Positions 9,263 through 20,485 are shown, counted from the stretch's first letter. The stretch: 25,084 nucleotides of DNA from Chrysochromulina parva (GCA_002887195.1 PJAB01000503.1:1-25084); one strand, 5' to 3'. Translations and numbers: made by a program. Notes: a model not told the origin generated them from the sequence alone.

Positions 9263-9441
9263 CCACCGTGACCACCGCGCGCTTAGTCAACCGCGCACCA
9301 CTTCGACGGGTGTGCTCCGGCCGTGCAGTAGCCACGGCCGCTTCAAAGGCATGCAAAGGTGTGGGCAATCTCGTCAAAAGCGCCGCCGCGGGCGTCGGTG
9401 GCTCCGCAGCAGCAGCAGCCCGTCAACTGCGCCGTCCCAAC

Positions 9442-10416
9442 ATGCTCGCTATCACCCTGATCGCTGCGACGAGCGCGTACGCCCCGGCGCCGGGGCGTCG
9501 CAGCGAGATTCTGAGCCATGACGTGCAGAGGAACATGGGCATCAAGATCCGCGGCAACTTCAGCGACTCACACGACAAGCTGCTGTCGAGCGCCGTCATG
9601 CCCAGCAACTTCACCTGGTGCAACAATGGTGGCGTGAACTACTGCACCATGTCTCGCAACCAGCACATCCCGCAGTACTGCGGTTCCTGCTGGGCGCATG
9701 GCGCCATTTCGGCGCTCGGCGACCGCATCAAGATCGCGCGCGGCGCTGAGGGCATCGATGTCAACTTGGCCGTGCAGCACTTGCTCAACTGCGGCAATGT
9801 TGGCTCCTGCTCGGGCGGCAGCATCGATGGTCCGTACCAGTGGATGATGGAGATCTCCAAGACCGGCGCCGGCGTTGCGTACGAGACCTCCAACCCGTAC
9901 ATTGCCTGCACGAGCGACTCGTCCGAGGGCTTCTGCAAGCACGTCGACACCACCTGCAAGGCTATCAACATCGCCCGCACCTGCGGCAGCTTCTCCCAAG
10001 AGGGTGGCACCTGCACTGGCCTCTCGTCGTACCCGAACGCCACCATCTCCGACTACGGCTCGATCAGCGGCAAGGATGCCATGATGAAGGAGATCATCGC
10101 GCGCGGCCCCATCTCCTGCGGCATCGACGCGGGCCCGCTCCTCAATTACGAAAAGGGGATTGCCGACGCGTCCGGCGAGGGCGTGGACCACGTCATCTCG
10201 GTGGTGGGCTGGGGCAACGAAGCCGGCGTCCCCTACTGGATTGTGCGCAACTCGTGGGGCGAGTATTGGGGCGAGATGGGCTACGTCCGCGTCGCCTTCG
10301 GCGCCCTCAAGATCGAGGAGCAGTGCTCGTGGGCTGTTCCCAAGGACTTCACGTCCGCAGAGAAGGCGAACCAGGTCCACTGCCATGAGGGCGGCGACAA
10401 CTGCAAGGCCGCCTAA
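9442..10416 (+). CDS. Cathepsin X/Z-type papain-family cysteine protease
   Basis: This single exon encodes 324 residues from the ATG at 9442, chosen because it begins a clean signal peptide (MLAITLIAATSAYA). Catalytic residues are Q78, C83 (in QYCGSCWAH), H250 (in GVDHVISVVGWG) and N270 (in VRNSWGEYWGEMGY). The HIP motif just before the active site (RNQHIPQYCGSCWAH) is the mini-loop diagnostic of cathepsin X, which works mainly as a carboxypeptidase. The short propeptide (about residues 20-50) also fits. GPISCGID and DYGSISG match the family closely. It is expected in the secretory or lysosome-like pathway. The frame is open upstream to an ATG at 9220, but that extension comes from repeat sequence and would bury the signal peptide. 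A Cys- and His-containing tail of about 20 residues follows the catalytic domain. Confidence 0.94.
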   Translation: MLAITLIAATSAYAPAPGRRSEILSHDVQRNMGIKIRGNFSDSHDKLLSSAVMPSNFTWCNNGGVNYCTMSRNQHIPQYCGSCWAHGAISALGDRIKIARGAEGIDVNLAVQHLLNCGNVGSCSGGSIDGPYQWMMEISKTGAGVAYETSNPYIACTSDSSEGFCKHVDTTCKAINIARTCGSFSQEGGTCTGLSSYPNATISDYGSISGKDAMMKEIIARGPISCGIDAGPLLNYEKGIADASGEGVDHVISVVGWGNEAGVPYWIVRNSWGEYWGEMGYVRVAFGALKIEEQCSWAVPKDFTSAEKANQVHCHEGGDNCKAA

Positions 10417-10986
10417 GAAGATGTACACTTGGCCGAGGCGCTGCCGAGAGCGTCGCGCCTCGATGCCCGCGAGTGGGGTCACAGAGATGTCTTGTGTGTG
10501 GGGGGGCGGGGAGTTAAGAGTATGGGGAGCTGCGCTCGATGTGACCTGTGTGGCGGACGGCAGCTCGCAGGCTGTATGCGCCTTTGACTGTTTGAGGTTC
10601 GACGTAAACATTGAGACTGGGAAGCCTGTGCACGTAATTACACCTGTGCACGTTTTGAAACGCCGGCCATGTGACCACGGAGTAATTACCTCCATTAGTG
10701 CCGTTGACGAGGTGGTGACCATGGTGGTGACATACACACGCGGACACACAGGCGTGAGGCGTCCAGCACAATCATGGCCGGCGTTGACACATGCTCATGC
10801 CGAACGAAGCCGTCACCGGACACCGCAAGAGGGCGGGCATGTCACATCTCACGGCAGGGCACAACGACGAAGGGCTTCCGAGGAGGCTCTCTCTGTACGG
10901 CCTTACGAGCGTACTAGAGTGTACAAACAGACTCACGAGACGAGAGAGGTGCGCTGCGACACATGTGTTCCCCGGCTCACGGCTCT
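10417..10986. other. Tail-to-tail intergenic region
   Basis: This is 570 bp between the stop codons of the cathepsin gene and the giant minus-strand gene. It should contain both 3' untranslated regions. I see no gene, RNA or strong repeat. Open frames crossing it have no recognisable protein character. Confidence 0.6.
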
Positions 10987-13900
10987 TCACCGTGACGCGG
11001 TGGCCGCGCGGACTTTGAGTTTGGGCTCGTCGATCCAAGTAGGCACGATGCGATTGTGCACGCCCACGACGCGTGTTGGCATGAAGACAGGTCCATGGAA
11101 GCCGAGGGACGAGGAATGGGTGCCTGAGCGCTCCCATACGCGCCGTCGGTACGCATCGACCGCGTTGAACTTCGCGCCCTTGCCTCTGCAGTAGAGAGCG
11201 ACGCAGATGATGAGGGTGATGAAGATGAGGCCGGAGGCGACCGAGAGTGCGATGATCAGCGTATTGAGCCCAAAGTTGTTTTGGCAGGCGGTGCCACTCC
11301 ACCCGTAGTCGCACTGGCACACGGGGAGGCGCTGCCCTCCCTCCGTGCTCAGCCTGCACAGCCCGTGCCCAGTGCATGGGCCAGCTAAGCCGATGGAGGG
11401 GCAGAGCGGATCGCCGCAGTCATCGCCCTCGAAGCCCGCGTTGCAGATGCAGGTGGCGCCGGTGGCGCCGGTCGCTGCGCTGTTGCACACCCCGTTGCTC
11501 GAGCACTCGCCGCTTGGCGTGCCAAAGCCAGGGCAGACGGGGTGGGTGCATGCATCTCGGGCTGTGCCGCCCGGAGGCAGCCCCCAGCCGCCGTCGCACA
11601 TGCACTGCGGCACGCCGCCGATGGTGCGGCACACGCCATGGCCGCCGCAGCGCTGCCCATTGGGCGCCACCGGGCAGGTGACGTCGCAAGTCGGGCCCGC
11701 ATGTCCGTCGTTGCAAACGCACTGCGCCGTCGTGTTGGCGCCCGCGCATGCAAAGCCGAGGTCGGAGCCGTCGATTGTGCTCCTACACTTGCACAGGCCG
11801 CGGCTGAAGCCGTTGCAATTGTCGAGGCCGACGGAGCAGTCGGGCAGCTGGCATGAGGTCCCTTGCCAGCCGGGCGCACAGGCGCACGCGAAGGTACCGC
11901 TGGCGCCGCTTCGTTGATAGCAGCCGTCGGCCGGTCCGAGCCCGTGGCCGGCGCAGTTGGAGCTCGTCGAGGTCGCATCCGTCAACGGCCAGCGAGGACA
12001 GTCGAGGTCGGAACAAGAGGGGCCTCGGAAGCCCATGTCGCAGTTGACGCACGAGGGCATCTGGCTCACCGGGTCGAGGGCGCAAGTGCCGTGCACGCAC
12101 TCCGTCCCACACGAGTCGCACGCATCGCCTTGCCAGGCAGCATTGCACACGCACAGGCCGAGGACGCACGCGCCGCGCTGCGGGCCGCCGCACGGCAACT
12201 GTAGCTCGCCCGCGGGAGGGCAGCGCTCCGCGCCAACCATGCCGACGGCGACGAGGGTGAAGGCTGCATCGGTAGACGTGCCGCCCGCGGCCGAGAGGCG
12301 CGCCCCGCCCCGCTCGCGCTCCTCGAGTATATACAGCGAGCTCGGGTTGCTCGGGAGCGCGCTCACCGTCGCGATCACGGAGCGGCTGGCCCCGGCGGTC
12401 GCCGCGTAGAAGACGCATTGGGACGGGAGAGTGCCACCAACGGGGAAGGTGAAGGCGGCGCAGCTCGCGACGGCCGCTGCACCCGTCGTGCCGGCAGCGG
12501 CGGCGGCCGCGGCAGCCTGAGCCTCGCACGCCGCATAGCAGGGCGCCTCGAGGCCAGCCATCGAGCTCGCCTCACCCACAGGGAGGCCGAGGGCAGGGAG
12601 CAAGGTGAGCATCGAGTTGAGCCGAGCCGTTAAGTCGAGCCTCGCGAGCGAGGTGGGCGTGCGGTCGGCGACCGTGCGCCAGGAACGCGTCGACACAAAC
12701 CAGGAGGGCGAGGAGGGCGCCCGGCGCGGCGCGTACGGCCCCCCCGACGGCAGGTTGGTCGTGCAGCCGGAGCCGAGCTGCCCTTGCCGATTGTTCCCCC
12801 ACGTCCACACCTCGCCCCGCGCCGTCGTGGCGACCGAATGGGCGCCGCCCGCGCCGATCGAGTACACATACGTGCCCCGTGGCGGCGCGGAGGAGGCGGA
12901 GGCGGAGGAGGACGAGGAGTAGCCCCACATCTCGAGTGGCCGCTGCGGCACGTGCGACGGCTGAAGCGTGACGCCGGCGGCGGACGCCGTGGCGGCGGTG
13001 GCGCCGACGGCGGCAGCGGGGTCGCCCCAGGCAAACACGCGCCCCGTCGCTGTCAGCGCGAGGGTATGATGCTGCCCAGCGGCCACGTGAGCCACCCTCA
13101 CCGGCTCGCCACCCTCGTCGGTGACGTTGAAGCAGGCGGCCGAGGTGCGACCGGCAAAGGTGACGATGAGCTGAGCGCCTGACGAGTTGCCCGCGCCCTC
13201 GTAGACGGGTCCGAGCTGGCCGTAGTCGTTGAAGCCCCAGGTGCACACAGCGCCCGAGGCGAGCCATGCGACGGAGTGGTCGCGCCCGGCGGCCACGCCG
13301 ACGATGGACACGTTGGCGTACGCGCCGCGGGCGGGCAGCCAGTGCGGATGGTACGACTGAATGGGCTCGAAGGCACTCGAGCCCGCGGGGCGACCGAGCT
13401 GCCCCGCGTTGGACGCGCCAAAGGCGTAGAGCGCGTCTGACTCGGCGGCCACGAGCAGCGAGTGCGAGCAGCCGCAGGCGATCTTACGCATGCGCGGCAG
13501 CGTGCTCGGCAGCAGATGGCAAGTGACGAAGGCGGCGAGCGTGGCGTTCGCCGCGGATGGCGCACCCGCAAGTTGCCCCTCGTCATCCGCGCCAAAGCCA
13601 CACACACGACCATCGGAGAGGAGCACGAGGGCGTGCGCACAGCCGGCGGCGATGGCGATGGCGCGGACGGCACTCCCAGCCGGAGCCCCTGGCGCGGGTG
13701 CGGGGAGCACGAGGTGATCGCGTGAGCCGGGGAAGATGTCGGGAGAGCGATCGCGCGGTCCCTCGATGCGTTCTCCCGCCGCGCCGACGATGCGGCTGCC
13801 CCAGGTGTAGACGGAGCCATCCTCGAGGAGGACCATCGAGAAGCCCTTGCCTTGGCCTCCGGAGGACGCCGCGAGCGCGCTGACGGCGAAGCCGTTGGTG

Positions 13901-16900
13901 GCCGTCAAGGCGCGTAGCTCGGGAGACGATGAGGTGAGGTGCCCAGCGTTGGCGGCGCTGCAGGTGAGGCGAGCGGCGGCAGGTAGTCCGAGCGCACCGT
14001 CCGTCGCATGACCGGCCGCGAACACAGCCGGTGAGCGGCCCTGCCCGCAGCCGCCACCGCCGAGCACCACAAAGCCCTCGGCGGCGCGCGAGGTGCGCGC
14101 GGCGTTGCGGATGTTGAGGGTGGTGTAGAGCCTCGCCTGCAGAAGCCCTTGGCAGATGAGGGAGCGAGCTAACGTCGCGTTCGGGTGCTGTTCGACGACC
14201 TCGATCACGAGGCGCCTGTCGCTCTCCCAACGGCCCTGCCCGATCGAGTACAGCCCGATCTCGTTCCAGCTGTACGTATTGGTCGTCGGATGGTAGCGCC
14301 GCCACTGGATGGCCGGGGGGGCAATGTGTCTGTGTGGGATGGGCCAACGGAGCGGCACGCCGCCTCGGTCGGTCGGCGCGTCGAAGTCGATCGTGATCAC
14401 GTCGATGCCGCCGACGTCGAGCGTCATGTTGATCGCCCGCGGCGGAAGGAGGGATCCCCAATCGCCCTCGAGCGCACTCGTGTCGCCGGAGGCGAAGCGC
14501 GAGGTGCCGGCGCGGTTGCGCACTCGCCCGTCGGACGTGATCGAGCACTGGAGCCTCTGGATCATGGCGCCGTCGCCACCCAGGGGAGGCGGTCCGAAGG
14601 TGGGCGTGAGGAAGAGGGGCGATGCCGACGAGGCATCCACGACGGTGAGCGTAAGCACGTCGTCCACGTACCATTGCGCGCGCAGCTGGCCGAAGGCCGA
14701 CAGGGGCAGCGGCGTGGCTGGGTGCGTGAGCGGCGCCCGCCATGACCGGTAGCGGCAGCTGAGCATCGAGCTCAGCTGACTTGCGTTCAAAGGCTCGCCG
14801 CGAGCGTGGCCTCCCCGGTCGGTGGCCTCGGAGAACTGGATCTCGATCATGTCGAGGTTCGAGTACACCGCGTCGAGGTTGACGGCACCTCCCGCCGAGG
14901 CGCGCAGGGCCGTCGGCCGTGGCCCCGGAAGTGTTCCCCAGTTGCCGCTCAATCGGACGGTCGTCGACGCAGGGAGTGATGAGAACGCTGCGTTGCGGAT
15001 GGCGGCGCCGGGGAGGACGCCGACCATCGCCGTGAGCGCCAGGTCGGTGGGGCCCACAGTCGCACCCCACGCAACGAGGTTGACGCCGCTCGCATTCACC
15101 ACAGTGAGGCGCAGCTTGGTGGCATTGATCCAGACCGCTTGCCACGCGCTCGCCGGCGCGGGTGGTGCATCGAGCGCCGCCGCGACCCAGCTGGAAGGAA
15201 GCAGCTGGCCAGCGGGATAGCCGGCTTGGTTAGTGGGCTCGCTGAAGGTGAGGATGAGCGTGTCATTCGCCGAGATGACCGCGTCGGCGTCATCGGCGTC
15301 GTTAGCAAAAGCGGACAGGAGCGTGGGCCCGGTGCGGTTGCCAAAGTTGCCGCCGACGACGACGTCGCTCAGGAGAACGGCGGGCGAGGTGGAGAACACG
15401 TTACGCACGCCGGCGCCGCACTGGCCGCCCCTGCCCGAGAAGCGCACGGTGAGGTTGGCTCCATCGGTGATGTAGCCGGGGCTGCCGGGGCTCACCTCGG
15501 AGGCGCGGGGCGTACGGCCGACGGTGAGGCGAAGGGTGCGGCAGGTGAGCCAGGTGCCGGTGAGAGAGAGGTTGAGGGCGACCGCAGCACCGGTAGCAGG
15601 CGCGGGCACTGAGAACGAGACGAGCTGCATGGCGCCTTCGAGAAGGCCGTCCGGTACATCCACGGGCGGGCTGCTGTCGGTGCACACTGCACACATGCCT
15701 CGGTCGGTGCCCCGCGTCCACTCGACGAGGATCACGTCGCCCGCCGAGAGGATGCCATCCGCATTGTCAGGGTCGCTCGCCGTGATGGAGGCGAGGATGG
15801 GCGGCGTGTTCGCGCCAAACGAGCCGAGCAGTCGCACCGAGAAGCAGGTCGAAGGGAGGGACAGGAGGGCCGCGTCGCGGATGGGGTACGGCCCGTTGGG
15901 CCGGCAGCGCACGCTGAAGTCGGCGTTGATGGACGAGATGAGGGGCCGAGAATCGGGCGTGGCGATGTTGATCGCGCGGATGCGGAACGTCCGGTTGCTG
16001 AGCCACGTGCCCGAGAACGAGCTGCCTAGGGTGACGGGCACGTCGGCGCCGGCCACCGTTTGGAAGAAGTCGAACATCGAATTGACGACACTCTCGCCGT
16101 ACGCGACACCGAGCTGCAGGCTGCCAAGGTTGGTCGGCTGGCTGAAGAGAACGTCGATCGTGTCGTTTGAGCTGTAGAAGCCGTCGGCAAGGTTGTCGGG
16201 ATCGATGTCCTCATCGGCGGCGGTGACGGACACTATCGAGGGCCCCGGACGCGCCCCCCAATCGCTCGTTGGGTCGAGGGGCACGAGCTGCGGCAGGCAT
16301 GAGAGCTCTCCGGCGGCCGACTTGTTCGCCGCGTGCAGACCGTTCGCGTCGCGGCAGAGACCGTTGACGCTCGCACGGCACACGCATGCGATCGCACTGG
16401 GCCAGAGGCTCACGTTGGCCATCGTGGCGGCGGGGACGCTATGGAAGGTGATGTTGAGCCGGGTAGCGCTGATCCAGACGCCCGTGTAGTTGATCTCGGC
16501 GGCCAGCGGAGGCGAGATCGCAATCCATCCGTCGATTGTGCCGCGCGTGAGCGTAGTGCCAAGAGCGTACCCGCCCAGGTCGGTCGGCATGCTAAAGGAG
16601 ACCGTCAGCTGGTCGTCAGGGCCGAAGAGGGAGTCGGCGTCGTCGGCGTCGTAGCGCCGAGCGAGGCTCACCTGATGAGCGAGGCAATCACTTGATGAGC
16701 GAGGCAATCGAGGCAATCGTCGAGCAAGGCTCACCTGATGAGCGAGGCAATCACTTGATGAGCGAGGCAATCACTTGATGAGCGAGGCAATCACTTGATG
16801 AGCGAGGCAATCACTTGATGAGCGAGGCAATCGTCGAGCGGGGCTCACCTGATGAGCGAGGCAATCGAGGCAATCACTTGATGAGCGAGGCAATCGTCGA

Positions 16901-18585
16901 GCGGGGCTCACCTGATGAGCGAGGCAATCGAGGCAATCACTTGATGAGCGAGGCAATCGTCGAGCGGGGCTCACCGTCGGCGCCATCGCGCCCACGTCGC
17001 CCGTGAGCGGCGCGACCGAGCCGTCGAAGCCGCCGGCAGTGTACCCGCACTCGAGGGAGGTGGCGACGGGTGTGGTCCCGTCGGGAGCCAGGCCGAGGGG
17101 CGCAGTCAGGTTGGTCTCGGCACGGCAGCCGATCGAAAAGGCGCTCAGGTCGAGGGGCGCCGAGAGCGCGAGGGCGGCGCTCGAGAGGGCGCGCAGCGTG
17201 AGGGTGAGCACCGTGTACCCCCCAACCGATGCGATCTGCGCCGCCGCGGCGGCGGCCGTCGCCACGCTGAGGTTGCCGTTGCCGGTGAGGTTGCCGTTGC
17301 CGGTGAGGTTGCCGTTGCCGGTGAGGTTGCCGTTGCCGGTGAGGTTGCCGTTGCCTGTGAGGTTGCCGGCGCCTGTTGCCGGCAGCACGTCGCGCCACGC
17401 GCCGCTCCACTCGCCGAGATCGATGGGCAAGCGAGCCGACGAGATCGGCTCGAAGCGGTAGAAGACGAAGAGTCGCTCGGCGTGTGTCGTCGCGAGCAGA
17501 TTGTGGACAATGAGCCCGTTAAACGTGAGCACAACCGTATCGTTGGTGCTCAGGCGGTTGACCATGTTGTCGGCGTCGTCGGGGTCGTCGGCGAGGGCGC
17601 TCACGATACGTGGGCCATCGGGAAGAACGCCGAAGCTGCCCGTGGCTTCCTCGCTAGGGCACATGGCCGCGTTGCAGCACACGGCCGACTGCCGTCGAGA
17701 GCAGCCGCTCCCATCGAGGGCACACACAGTGGACGTGTTCAAGAGACGAATCTCTGCGTCCAGCGCACAGCCCACGAAGTAGTCGTCGCCAGAAGGGAAG
17801 AGCTCCGCGGCCGTGATGCTCGGCGTGCTCGTGAAGGTGAGCACGAAGGTCTGCGCATCGGCGAGCCACGCGCCCGTGCATGAGATGCTCGCAAACGCCG
17901 ACGGCAGCGTGAAGAGGTAGCCGGGCAGCTGGGCGGAAGTCAGGCCACTAGTCGCCGCCACGTAGCTCGCGGACGTGAGGTCGATCTGCGCGTCGAAGCG
18001 GATGGTGATGTTGTCGCCGGCGGCGATGAGCCGGTTGGGCACGGCCGAGGCCGATCTGACGCTCTGGATGAACGGCCGCCCGAGGCCCCACGAGCTCTGT
18101 GTGAGGGTAGGAGGAATGTTCACGGAGTCACACGGCTGGTCGAAGCTCGGCCTGTGGTCGCTCAGATAGACGGCGTTGGGGACGCAGCTGACGTTGAAGG
18201 CCCACGACTCGAGCGCGGCGACGCTGGCGCCGCTCGCGTTTACGATCGTGATGAACAGCGCCTCCATGAAGCTTGTGGGCGGTGCCCACGTCCCGATGTA
18301 GTCTGCGCCCAGGCTGAACGAGGCGGCCCCTTGGCTGGTGAATCGGAAGAGAGAGTCGATGGCGCTCTTATTCATGACCGGCTGGCTCGGCCGGCGTATG
18401 CGCTTCGACTCGAACACGTACACGTCATTGCCCAGGTACGGAAGGATATTCACGGCGAGCTGGTCGCCCTCGCCAAAGTTCTGATCCCGGTCAGTGGGAT
18501 CGGAGACCCGTAACATGACGATGCGCGGCCTGAGCGCCACCACGAGTGAAGGCAGCAGCAGCGGTGCCAGCCAGCGGAGCCCCAT
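10987..18585 (-). CDS. Giant type I membrane protein: beta repeats, RCC1 repeats, PAN-like region, EGF-like repeats
   Basis: There are two exons, 18585-16975 and 16671-10987 (minus strand), phase 0, giving 2431 residues. The signal peptide is MGLRWLAPLLLPSLVVA. Residues about 18-1450 hold some nine copies of a 110-150-residue unit. Each opens near GPxIxSxxAxDxDDAD, continues with a NDTIxLxFSxPT-like strand and TDRGG-like turn, and ends around GxWG; I do not recognise the fold name. About 1467-1847 are five or six RCC1 beta-propeller repeats (GGQGKGFSMVLLEDGSVYTWG, GCAHALVLLSDGRV, GNNRQGQLGSG). A PAN-like Cys region follows (about 1905-1995), then about seven EGF-like modules (about 2017-2331). 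One transmembrane helix (about 2337-2360) precedes a basic 70-residue tail. It looks like a surface adhesion or receptor protein. The start at 18585 is chosen because it begins the signal peptide; the frame is open to 18711. Confidence 0.88.
16672..16974 (-). other. Intron made of four stacked intron units
   Basis: On the minus strand the 303-nt intron splits into units of 63 (16974-16912), 63 (16911-16849), 114 (16848-16735) and 63 nt (16734-16672). Each starts GTGAGCC and ends CTCATCAG, so every internal junction is AG|GTGAGC. The unit body is ATTGCCTCGCTCATCAAGTG repeats. The downstream exon itself starts with a near-copy of the unit start (GTGAGCCTCGCTCGGCG). Full removal lines up the fourth beta repeat with its sister repeats without a gap, which supports these boundaries. 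Confidence 0.85.
17268..17370 (-). repeat. 18-nt coding minisatellite encoding an N-glycosylation array
   Basis: About six units of a GNLTGN-encoding 18-mer lie in exon 1 of the giant gene (residues about 406-440). They give five NLT sequons and one NLS in a row. This lies in the third beta repeat, between strands. Confidence 0.9.
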
Positions 18586-18868
18586 GGCTCTCTCGTGCAT
18601 AGGACGCGGTGCGCGTGCACAGGAAATCCAGTACTCCAGACGGTCTGGTGAGCTTTTCCTGGCAGCGCGCGCCCGGGACGGCGACGAAATCCGCGGCACA
18701 GTCGGGCACACAGCAGCGCTCTACTGGGGGTGCGCATTTTCTTGAATCAATCTTCAAATTGATGGACGAAGGCACGCGAGCGCTGCGATGAGCGCTCTGG
18801 AGCTCGCGGGTCGAGCTCCGCTAACCTCGTCTCCGACCTGTCTTTTTCCCAGCCTGCCTCAGTCCACG
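18586..18868. promoter_or_regulatory. Divergent upstream region, giant gene / bL12
   Basis: 283 bp separates the start codons of the two head-to-head genes. A pyrimidine-rich stretch (CTTTTTCCC) lies about 30 bp before the bL12 start. No other motif was recognised. Confidence 0.4.
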
Positions 18869-19667
18869 ATGTTGCGCCTCGTCCTCGCTCTGTGCGTCGC
18901 TGCCGCTTCCGGTACGCTTCGCCTGCGCGTGGTGGCGCCTGCGCGTGCAGCCGAGACGTGCCTGCCGCCTCTGTGGCGGCGCACCATGGGGCAGGCAGCG
19001 GGTGGTGGCTGCGGTGATTGCGCACAGAGAGGCTGCAGCATTGAGCTGCGCCTCAAAGGAGGGCGGCGAGCAGCGGCGCGGGGGAATGCTGGCTTGGCCT
19101 GGCGTGAATGCAGCTCAGGCGTCGCCGCATCGGCCGCTCCCGCCGCGCACGCGGCTCGCGCGCCTCGCATTACTCACCCCGCTGCATGTGTTCTCGCCCT
19201 GCGTAGGCTTCATGTCGCCCGCTGCCTTCCACCCCACCTCCAAGGTGGCTGCGTCCAAGGTGCACATGAGCGCCGTGGTTGACGAGATCATGGAGAAGCT
19301 CAAGAAGATGACGCTGCTGGAAGCCTCGGAGCTCGTGAAGGCGATCGAGGTCACCTTCGACGTTGACGCGTCGGCTGGCGGCGGCGGCATGATGATGATG
19401 GCGGCGCCGGGCGCTGGTGGCGCCGCGGCGGCGGCGGAACCGGTGGAGGAGCAGACCGAGTTCAACCTCACCCTCGAGTCGTTCCCGGCCGACAAGAAGA
19501 TCGGCATCATCAAGGTCGTGCGCGAGCTCACTGGCCTCGGCCTGAAGGAGGCGAAGGATGCGGTCGAGAAGGCGCCCAATAAGATCAAGGAGGGCGCGAG
19601 CAAGGCTGACTGCGAGGCGGCTGCGGCGAAGCTCAAGGAGGCCGGCGCCGTCGTCAGCATCAAGTAA
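18869..19667 (+). CDS. Plastid-targeted ribosomal protein bL12 (L7/L12)
   Basis: There are two exons, 18869-18911 and 19207-19667, giving 167 residues. Exon 1 encodes a signal peptide ([15 protein letters not shown]); exon 2 begins with F16 and a short Ser/Lys/His transit-like segment ([18 protein letters not shown]). This Phe-led two-part leader is the usual route into red-derived secondary plastids. The mature protein has the bL12 N-terminal dimerisation helices (about 38-68, [20 protein letters not shown]), a flexible Gly/Met/Ala hinge (about 70-95) and the C-terminal factor-binding domain (about 99-167, [20 protein letters not shown]). It forms the ribosomal stalk that recruits translation factors. 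The eubacterial form of the C domain and the leader indicate the plastid rather than the mitochondrion. Without splicing, the signal peptide is not in frame with the L12 part. Confidence 0.93.
18912..19206 (+). other. Intron separating signal peptide from transit and mature bL12
   Basis: The donor is TTCCG|GTACGC and the acceptor TGCGTAG|GCTTC, 295 nt, phase 1. Splicing restores the [10 protein letters not shown] junction expected at the signal peptidase site. Its edges show only weak similarity to each other, unlike most other introns here. Confidence 0.85.
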
Positions 19668-20485
19668 ACGGCCACGATGGGCGGGATGTGATTGTCGGTA
19701 TGTGTGTGTTTGGGATGTGGCCGGGGCGCACACGACGGACGCGCTCACTCGCCGTGTGGTAATATCTCCCTGTGTTCACGAGCGCCTACTCGAGCGCGCC
19801 GCGGGAAACCGCCCGCTGTATTCTGTTGGTGTGGAGAGATCATAAGTGGGCATATACATGCGCGGTGTGGTACGCCTGAAACGGACGGAGACACGGCACA
19901 CGCGGCGCGATACACATACAGCGGAACAGCCAACACGCAACAGGCAAGGCGGGCAACACGCGCCGCACCGTCCCGCCGCCGCTCTACACAACGGGGGGAC
20001 ACCACACGACAGGTCTCGCTCGCGCTCTCACGCTCACGCCGCTCACGCGCGCGCCCGCGCGCGCCCGCTCCGCGCGGCGCGCGCAATTGGCTATTGGGCG
20101 CGCGAGTAAAACTTTTTACTTTAAATCGGATTTTGTGCACGACGATTACATGTATCACATCGTCTTATGACTTTTCAGTAGGAGACCGTGGCGCTGGCGG
20201 GCGGGCGTGTCCAGCACGGACGAGAAGAGGTGGGAGGTGCTCTGTTTGGTATTTTCTTGCGTTTGTGTTCCCTTGTTTGTGTTGACCGAGGGGTGCGGAC
20301 GAGCCGTCACGGGTGGTGCATAGTGGTGATGTGGTGTAGTGGTGAGCATGTGGGGATCGCGACGAAACTGACAAGCAAGCAAGCTATTAGTCTTAACAAC
20401 TTGCTGCTACTATGCTTGCTAGCTCTGCTCCCAGTCTACTTGCAAGTTTACGGTTTCCTCATACAAACAGAAATCCGCACTTTGG
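19668..20485. other. Intergenic region between bL12 and the Popeye-like gene
   Basis: This 818-bp region holds the bL12 3' region, a very GC-rich CGCG-type tract (about 20035-20095), an AT-rich patch (about 20106-20165) and the element at 20335-20373. I see no convincing gene or structured RNA. The last 100 bp before the ATG at 20486 is AT-richer and is probably promoter or 5' untranslated region. Confidence 0.55.
20335..20373 (+). repeat. Sequence shared with the upstream region of the cathepsin gene
   Basis: This stretch (core GGGGATCGCGACGAAACTGA) resembles 9159-9197 (core GGGGACCGCGAAGAAACTGA) over roughly 38 nt. Both copies lie 110-300 bp upstream of plus-strand start codons. It is either another dispersed repeat or a shared control element. 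Confidence 0.6.

Larger units (their letters stand above)
9003..9441. other. Intergenic region packed with repeats, upstream of the cathepsin gene
   Basis: It holds two copies of the dispersed repeat and a short CTGAA microsatellite. A frame open from 9220 runs into the cathepsin gene, but its sequence is repeat-derived and has no counterpart in cathepsins, so this stretch is taken as promoter and 5' untranslated region. Confidence 0.6.

Noticed and set aside
9220..9441. 75-codon N-terminal extension of the cathepsin
   Set aside because: It translates repeat sequence and would place a good signal peptide internally; the ATG at 9442 fits the family.
9568..10749. Long minus-strand open frame (393 codons) across the cathepsin gene
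   Set aside because: Antisense shadow of a strongly conserved protease; the translation has only GC-rich Ala/Arg/Val character.
13583..15145. Long minus-strand open frame (520 codons) in another frame of the giant gene
   Set aside because: Arg/Pro/His-rich translation typical of a shifted frame in GC-rich coding DNA; the giant gene's own frame contains clear RCC1 and beta repeats.
16672..16974. CRISPR-like array
   Set aside because: Repeat units abut directly without unique spacers, lie inside a eukaryotic gene, and carry splice-site ends.
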